Below, piece after piece: positions 57,400-64,000 of a stretch of 64,000 nt of DNA. Numbering within the stretch: position 1 is the first letter of the stretch; the number at the start of each line of letters is the position of its first letter. Location: NCBI GenBank assembly GCA_015143295.1, contig CM026560.1, positions 9,116,501 through 9,180,500 on the forward strand. Direction: 5' to 3'. The stretch comes from Tetracentron sinense. Taxonomy: Eukaryota > Streptophyta > Magnoliopsida > Trochodendrales > Trochodendraceae. A program made the translations under genes and the position numbers. The notes below the pieces were generated by a model that searched no databases, was not told where the DNA came from, and saw only the letters and a list, made by a program, of their open reading frames with translations.

Positions 57400-60300
57400 G
57401 TTTGTTGCTTGTAAATGAATGTTTGGCAAGAGTGTTGATAGACACAGGATCCACTCACTCGTTCGTTTCACCAAGCTTTGCCAAAGGCTTTACGTCCGAG
57501 CCAAGCAAGCTACTTAGGGAGTTGTCCATTTCGACTCCACTGGGAAAATCCATTGAGACAGATGAAGTGTATCCGAATAGTGTTGTACGAGTCATGCAGC
57601 ACGAGTTGCCAGTCGACTTGATCCTTCTGGGATTTCAGGATTGGGATTTCGATGTCATCCTAGGTATGGATTGGCTCTCAACTCACCATGGACACGTGGC
57701 GTGTTTCGAGAAGGTGGTGCATTTTAAACCCGTGGGGTTAAAGCCGTTTCATTTCAGGGGACTTCAGAGAAGAGACATTGCCCGCCTTGCAGCTCTTAGT
57801 CTCGAGGGTGTAGAAGTGCGAGACTCCACACCCATTCCGGTGGTATGTGAGTATATGGATGTTTTTCCAGAAACCTTGCCGGGATTGCCTCCCGATCGTG
57901 CAATCGAGTTTGCGATTAAGCTAGCTCCAGGCACAGTTCCGATTTCAAGAGCTCCGTATAGGATGGCCCCTATTGAGCTTAAGGAGTTAAAAGAGCAGTT
58001 AGAAGAATTGCAAGGCCTTGGTTTCATCCGGCCAAGTGTTTCACCTTGGGGAGCTCCGGTTCTCTTCGTGAAGAAGAAAGATGGATCAATGCGTATGTGC
58101 ATTGATTACAGGCAATTGAACAAGGTCACGATCAAGAATCGTTATCCATTGCCTCGGATAGACGACTTGTTTGACCAATTGAAGGGTGCGCAGTTTTTCT
58201 CCAAGATTGACCTTCGATCTGGTTATCATCAGTTGAAGATCAAGAAAGAGGACATTCCGAAGACAGCATTCCGAACTCGATACGGTCATTACGAGTTTTT
58301 GGTCATGTCTTTTGGACTGACTAACGCGCTGGCAGCATTCATGGATTTGATGAATCGGGTGTTCAGATCGTCTCTCGATCAATGTGTGATCGTGTTCGTA
58401 GATGATATCCTTGTGTATTCTCAGTCACAGGAGGATCACACGAGAGATCTCCGTCTGGTATTGCAGACACTTCGAGAGCATAGTCTGTATGCTAAGTTGA
58501 GCAAGTGTGAGTTCTGGCTGAACAAGGTGTCTTTTCTTGGACACGTGGTATCTGCTGAAGGTATTTCAGTTGATCCTGCAAAGATTGAAGCGGTGATGAA
58601 TTGGGAAAGGCCGAAGAGTGTCACCGAGATTCGTAGTTTCCTCGGGTTGGCAGGATATTACAGAAGGTTTGTGGAAGGATTTTCAAGTTTAGCAGCTCCG
58701 CTTACCTATCTCACACGGAAGAACACGAGGTTCACTTGGAGTGATAAGTGCGAGGCTAGTTTCTTGGAGTTGAAAAAGAAGCTTACTTCGGCTCCTGTTC
58801 TCACAGTTCCATCTGAGAGCGGTGCTTTCGAAGTCTATAGTGATGCTTCACTAGTGGGACTTGGATGTGTTTTGATGCAGCATAAAAAGGTGGTCGCCTA
58901 TGCTTCCCGTCAGCTGAAGGAGCATGAGCAAAACTACCCCACACATGACTTAGAGCTCGCTGCAGTCATCTTTGCACTGAAACTTTGGCGTCACTACCTC
59001 TACGGAGAAGAGTTCGTGGTGTTCACAGACCACAAGAGCTTGAAGTATCTTTTCCTCCAGAAGGAGTTGAATATGAGGCAGCGTCGTTGGATGGAGTTCA
59101 TGAAGGACTACGACTGTTCCATCCAGTACCACCCGGGTAAGGCTAACGTGGTAGCCGATGCTCTTAGCAGAAAACCTTATGGAGTTATGGCTCAATTGAG
59201 AGTGCAAGAGTGGAAGTTATTACATGATATGTGTCATTTGGACACTACTCTCAGGCATGTCACCTATGGGCCGATAATGTCCAATGTGGTGGTTAGGCCA
59301 CAGATCCTGAGCGAGATCAAGGAGTTACAGAATTCAGATGTTGAGTTGCTTGCTTACCGAGACAAGTCGGTGAGTAACGGCAATCAGGAGTTCGCTTTAA
59401 ATGATGATGGTGCTATCACATTTAAGGGTAGGTTGTGTGTCCCCGCCGACACAGTTTTGAGGGATGAAATTTTGAATGAAGCTCACCGATCAAAGTACAC
59501 GATACATCCGGGAGGTACTAAGATGTACCAGAATCTCAAGAAGCACTACTGGTGGCGAAACATGAAGAGGGAAGTCGCTGAGTACGTCGCCAGATGTTTG
59601 ATTTGCCAGCAGGTAAAAGCCGAACATCAAAGGCCGGCAGGTCTTTTGCAGTCCCTTCCTATTCCGGAGTGGAAATGGGAGAACATCTCGATGGATTTCA
59701 TTGTGGGTTTGCCGGGAACGGCGAAGGGCTCCGATGCTATTTGGGTGATTGTGGACAGGTTGACTAAGTCTGCACATTTTATTCCGTACCGGACTACTTT
59801 CAATGCAAATCAGTTGGTAGCCCTATATGTTAAGGAGGTGGTTCGACTGCACGGTGTGCCAGTATCTATTGTGTCTGATCGAGATCCTCGGTTTACTTCC
59901 AGGTTTTGGAAAACTTTCCAGGATGCTATGGGTTCTCGTTTAGAATTCAGACTGCCTTCCATCCTCAGACTGATGGACAAACGGAGAGGGTGAATCAAGT
60001 AGTGGAAGATATGCTCCGAGCTTGTATGCTGGATTTTCAGGGTAGTTGGGAGGAACATTTTCCGTTGGTTGAGCTTGCCTACAACAATAGCTATCAGGCA
60101 AGCATCCAGATGGCACCTTTTGAAGCTCTGTATGGTCGGAGTTTTCGATCACCGCTATACTGGGATGAAGTTGGTGAGAGGAAAATTCTTGGTCCTGAGT
60201 TGATAGAGTGGACCGCAGGAAGGGTCAAAATTATCCGGGAGCGATTGAAAAGTGCTCAGGATAGGCAGAAGAGCTATGCGGATATACGCCCGCAAAGATT

Positions 60301-60731
60301 TGGAGTTCCGAGTCGGAGATCGGGTCTTTGTGAAGATTTCGCCGAGTCGGGGAATCATGCGATTCGGGAAGAAGGGAAAGCTCAGTCCTAGGTACGTGGG
60401 ACCATTTGAGATCGTCACAAGGGTTGGTGAGGTTGCTTACAGGGTAGCACTACCGCCTCACATGGCAGCGATCCATAATGTATTTCACGTCTCTATGCTT
60501 AGAAAATACATTTCGGATCCGTCTCACGTCATCGCTCTTGATCCTGTTGAGATATGAGAGGATCTTACGTTGGTTGAGCAACCAGTTCAGATTCTGGATC
60601 GTCGAGATCAAGTGTTGCGAACCAAGACTATCCCTTTAGTCCTAGTGAAGTGGCAGCATCATTCCAAGGAAGAGGCTACATGGGAGCGAGAAGCGGAAGT
60701 GAAGGAAAAGTACCCTCACTTGTTTGAGTAG
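57400..60731 (+). pseudogene. gypsy pol: PR-RT-RH-INT-chromodomain-like tail, two frameshifts and one stop
   Basis: Open from 57402 to 59950 in one frame. Protease DTGS at 57441-57452; RT with [31 protein letters not shown] (Leu where most relatives have Pro) and FVDD at 58395-58406; RNase H with [15 protein letters not shown] and TDHKSLKYL; integrase zinc finger ([10 protein letters not shown] ... CLICQQ) and core triad D59694, D59877, E59984. A one-base loss near 59950 and a one-base gain near 60288 move the frame; TGA at 60555-60557 (CGA expected) precedes the tail LTLVEQPVQILDRRDQVL ... WQHHSKEEATWEREAE ... YPHLFE, ending at TAG 60729-60731. Catalytic residues are intact, so decay is recent or mild. 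Confidence 0.93.
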
Positions 60732-60810
60732 TTTTCCTTGTTAGTTTTGTATGTATTTTGTTCTTGTTATGTTTTTGGCATCGTTCTAATTTCGAGGACG
60801 AAATTCTTGT

Positions 60811-60823
60811 AAGGGGGGAGGGA
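60811..60823 (+). other. polypurine tract of the gypsy element
   Basis: AAGGGGGGAGGGA, immediately before LTR start TGTAGAGCC. Confidence 0.93.
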
Positions 60824-62699
60824 TGTAGAGCCCCGAAATTTCATTTCACTAAGAATGAATAGTGTGTGAATAGTGCCCAAGTGTGGTTTTGTACACTTAT
60901 GAGTCTTATGTTAATATATGTGTTTGGAATTATGGCGTATATGTTCCAATGGCTCTATATGTCTTTAGGGAATGTGTTGAAAGCATAAAAGAGTGTTGGA
61001 AGTGCATTGGGGAAGATTCGAGTGGTGTAAACAAGGTTTTTCAGCAAAACAGGGGTCGACCGATCGCTTGGTCATTACCTGCGATCGATCGGTCAACTAC
61101 CGATCGCTCGATAGCTGTCGCACGGTCAACTTTTTTGTATGGGGAAAAATTCCAGAGAGTGTGTTTTTGACCGATCTCTCGGTCATAACACCGATCGACC
61201 GGTAAGCCACCGATCGCTCGGTCCATACCACCGATCGATCGGTCATACGCAGATTTTCTTCATTAAGGGTGTTTAAGACTTTAACCATCACCCTTTGCCT
61301 ATAAAAGGGCTGGGTTCGTGCCTTAGGGTTTCACAAACCCTTTGTGCATTGTTTTTGAGGGATTTGAAGAGGAGAAGGAGGAGAGGACCTTGGTGATCGT
61401 TCAAGCTTGTGGAAGATCAAGTTCTTCCTTTCCATTTGGTGTTTTCCAACCAAGAACTCACTGTTCTTGCTTGTTCCAGCCATTGGGAGTCAAACTCATT
61501 GATTTCTCTAAGGTAGATACACTCTACTACAATCTTGCAATCCTACTAGTTACTAATTATGATTCTTCTTATCTATGCCCTATCTATATGTATTGGATTT
61601 ATGTATGAAAATGTGTGATTATATACTTGGATGAAGGTTACTATTATGATGCACTCTAAGTGTTTGATAAAATACCTCTAAGGGATTCTATGCTTAAATA
61701 CGATGATTTCTCTTATTAAGTGCATATGCTCGCATGTCTCGCATGAACCGATGGTTTCCATGGATTTCTCCAAGTACAAACAAAGGTTTTTCACGAAAAG
61801 ACGAATAATGAATGATTCTAAGTAACTCTATGATTTCTCTAAGATCGTTTCACAAGCTCTAAGGATCATACCATGCTCACAAGGAAACTCTATGATAATG
61901 CTCTAAGATCGTCTCACAAGCTCCACGGATCACAATGAAATGCTCTAAGATCTCTAAGGTTATGCTCTATGGAAATGCTCTACGGTATTGCTCTATGCTC
62001 TATGTCTCTACGGATCATAATGACTCTAAGTAACTCCATGAACTCACAAGAACTCATAAGGCTATGATTATCGATTGACTCACACGGTTATAGTTTTTGT
62101 TTCGAACATTATCTCACATACGTTTTCACGGTTTCCATGCTTTAAGGAATTTACGGATTTCATTCTCCATGTCTTGTATGCCCCATGCCTAACCGTTTTA
62201 TTGTTATTAGTTTGTATACACTGAGTATTCCATGCTCAGTCGATATTGTTATGATCGGCAGGTGCTCGGGTTCCATTCGATTTGTGTGGCGAAGAACCTT
62301 GGGCCGAGGAAGAGTACCGTGACCCGGAGCCTTCCATGGATCACTATCATGATGATGGTGCGTTAGATAGGAGTCGTGACTTCGATTTCTGTTGATCGAC
62401 CGACTTAGAACTTGTGTCATTTTGTTATGTGAGTGTGGGGTTTGTCCACTCCACTTTTGGGTTTCTCACACATGTATACTTGTTGGTTCTTACTTGAGCC
62501 AAGTTATAGGAGTATTCATTTTGCTTCCGCTATGTTTAGTATTTTATTTTCCGCTGTGCATTGTATTTCGTTTCCGCTATGTATATTCAGGTACTCTGAC
62601 AGGTTTCCACGTGTGCCTTATGTATCATACTGGAGGTATGATATGGCGGTCACGAGTCAAAGTATCCTTAACTCCTAGGGGGTATTTTGGGTCGCGACA
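60824..62699 (+). repeat. LTR of the gypsy chromovirus (1876 bp), followed by a PBS
   Basis: TGTAGAGCCCCG...GGGTCGCGACA. From its start: a GTGTGAATAGTGCCC stretch, a palindromic array (61059-61244), TATAAAAG at 61300, a leader, a run of CTCTAAGATCGTCTCACAAG-type imperfect repeats (about 61840-62050), and a 3' block with CACTGAGTATTCCATGCTC and GGCAGGTGCTCGGG. The last 1.25 kb matches the minus-strand fragment at 31607-32860. Confidence 0.93.
61059..61244 (+). promoter_or_regulatory. U3 palindromic array of the gypsy LTR, TATA 56 bp downstream
   Basis: Words ACCGATCGCTTGGT, GCGATCGATCGGT, ACCGATCGCTCG, ACCGATCTCTCGGT, ACCGATCGACCGGT, ACCGATCGCTCGGT and ACCGATCGATCGGT, with the central spacer TTTTTTGTATGGGGAAAAAT then TCCAGAGAGTGTG. 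Same arrangement as in the Copia LTRs. Confidence 0.85.
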
Positions 62700-62703
62700 G
62701 ACT

Positions 62704-62715
62704 TGGTATCAGAGC
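62704..62715 (+). other. primer-binding site directly after the gypsy LTR
   Basis: TGGTATCAGAGC four bases after the LTR end, followed by about 50 bp of typical leader (TAGTTATGTCTAACGATAG). A PBS belongs to the 5' side of an element, so this LTR also acts as a 5' LTR. Confidence 0.9.
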
Positions 62716-62809
62716 TAGTTATGTCTAACGATAGACTTAGTTAGGTCACTCAGGCTTGGCCTAAGCGGAAGTAATTCCTATGAGATATTGTCATATAAAC
62801 TTATAACAA

Positions 62810-64000
62810 TATTAGATAGTGGAATGACGTGCCTGTAAACAAATCTTGTAACAGAATATACCTGCAAGTAATTCTCGAATTTATGGGGGTTAGTCACATT
62901 ATGTTAATGGACATTATTGTGATTAGTGGAAGTCCAAGGACATAGATAATATTATATGATCCTAATGGTATTATAGGAAAATGTTTCCTAGCAACAAAGC
63001 CTCAACCTAAAGGTGAAGCACTTGGTCTCACTATCGGAAATAGGAGATCCCTTTAGATCCCACACACTAGGACCTTCTTAAAGCTTTTAATTCAATTAAG
63101 AATTAAATTAATTCATTTCTCCATTTATTTCACTATATGGTATAGTGAACCTCTAAAAGGTGAAATCACATAAGATGTGATTAACCAAATGGGTAGGACC
63201 CATATGTGATTTTGAGAATGATCAAAATGTGACCATCATGAGGTGTAACAACAAAAAGTGGCATGAGATATGTGGGGCCCACCTAGGGTGGGATGCCCCA
63301 CATTAATAATAATTCTCTATTATCTTTAATTGTTTACTAATGGTTAGTTACTAAATATAGATTTGTTTCTTAAATAGATTAGGAATACATAATGGGAATT
63401 AAATGAGACTTCTAATTAGATTAAAAGAGTTTCTATTTTGATTTAATTGAAATTTTGATTTGATTTGATTTGTGGATTTTCGGATTTGTATTTGATTATG
63501 AGAATCGATGCAGATTCAGCGTTTGGAAAATTACTTTATGACCATAACTCCGATTTTGGTCTGTAAGTACATTGTTTCAAAGCTATCGAAAAGATCTACA
63601 ACTTTCATGAATAAACTTTTTTCAGAATCAATCGTTTCGAAGGTCAAAACCTCAGTCGAAAATCCACAACGGGATAATCATAATTAGAAAGAGAATTCTA
63701 ATTGGATTAGAATTACAAAAAAGAGTTTTACTTGAACAACAAGTTAGCAATCATTGAGTCTATAAAAGGATCCCTTTGTGTGGAACGTCCAACACAGTTG
63801 AGATTTCTAAAATCCCTTTTTCTCTCTCTCCCTAAAAAGTGAACTCCCCTCTCTTATCTCTTTGGTTGTACGATCACCCCTCTCCATCTTCTTCTTTGGT
63901 TTGTTTTGATTTTGTTAAAGATCAAGAACCATTCTTCGAAGATCAGGATTGTTTCTTTAAGGATCAAGATTGATTCTTTATTGATCAAGAAGAGTTCTTG
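62810..64000 (+). repeat. diverged LTR related to the old Copia LTR, runs off the window
   Basis: From about 62813 the order of blocks matches 33980-34900 (GTTAGTCACATTATGTTAAT, AATAGGAGATCCCTTTAGAT, CACTATATGGTATAGTGAA, GGTAGGACCCAT, GGGCCCACCTAGGGTGGGA). It differs by carrying the block 63455-63655 (AGATCTACAACTTTCATGAA) upstream of a TATAAAAGG box at 63762. Its 5' start is missing, so it is truncated on the left. Confidence 0.75.
63762..63770 (+). promoter_or_regulatory. TATA box of the right-hand LTR
   Basis: TATAAAAGG in a setting like that of the other LTRs, about 100 bp after the end of the AGATCTACAACTTTCATGAA block. Confidence 0.6.

Larger units (their letters stand above)
57056..62760 (+). 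mobile_element. gypsy chromovirus (Tekay/Del-like), 5'-truncated, with LTR and following PBS
   Basis: Contains the end of gag, an intron-like insert, protease, RT, RNase H, integrase and a chromodomain-like tail, then PPT and LTR. The 5' LTR, PBS and most of gag are missing; a 31 bp stretch (57056-57086) repeats 57211-57241 and marks the rearranged left edge. After the LTR there is a second PBS and about 50-60 bp of internal sequence, so the LTR is shared with what was a tandem copy. Confidence 0.9.

Overview
The window is nuclear DNA of a flowering plant, most likely a eudicot. It is AT-rich, carries a spliced plant-type membrane-protein gene, and most of it is plant LTR retrotransposons (Ty1/copia of the SIRE/Maximus kind and Ty3/gypsy chromoviruses), an L1-type LINE and an RTE-type LINE remnant. 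No bacterial, viral or organellar gene was seen. I had no database; family names come from motifs I recognise.

Layout. 1-9062: gene-poor DNA with microsatellites, a local duplication and a decayed RTE LINE. 9068-14565: LTR-like gypsy element (TSD TGCTA) carrying a nested solo LTR at 11470-13688 (TSD TCTTC). 15067-16227, minus strand: five spliced exons of a TOM1/TOM3/THH1-like seven-pass membrane protein, the only host gene recognised; its 3' half is not found. 16481-16606: near-perfect hairpin upstream of that gene. 17530-27060: 3' end of a gypsy element, split by a minus-strand solo LTR (23228-25467), itself abutted by a deleted minus-strand Copia element (17766-23222, TSD GTTTC). 27096-33157: decayed L1 LINE with a truncated gypsy LTR inside. 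33158-57055: old, nearly non-coding Copia element with 2.18 kb LTRs, split by a full-length SIRE-like Copia element (39005-53234, TSD CTAGG) that has gag, pol and an envelope-like third ORF; its 5' LTR holds another solo LTR (39382-42141, TSD AAAAA). 57056-62760: 5'-truncated gypsy chromovirus with an apparent spliceosomal intron between gag and protease, followed by an LTR that is in turn followed by a primer-binding site. 62810-64000: diverged relative of the 33 kb Copia LTR.

How the parts relate. The elements are nested at least three deep and every pol frame is broken, so this is a silenced retrotransposon graveyard with one host gene at its edge. The most striking pattern is regulatory: LTRs of both gypsy and Copia elements carry an array of short palindromic words ending about 46-64 bp upstream of the TATA box. 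One version (words such as CCGATCGATCGG around a conserved TTGTATGGGG spacer) is shared between the two superfamilies, and a single copy of the same word, followed by a TATA box and a probable 5'UTR intron, lies just upstream of the envelope-like ORF. This looks like an exchangeable promoter module.
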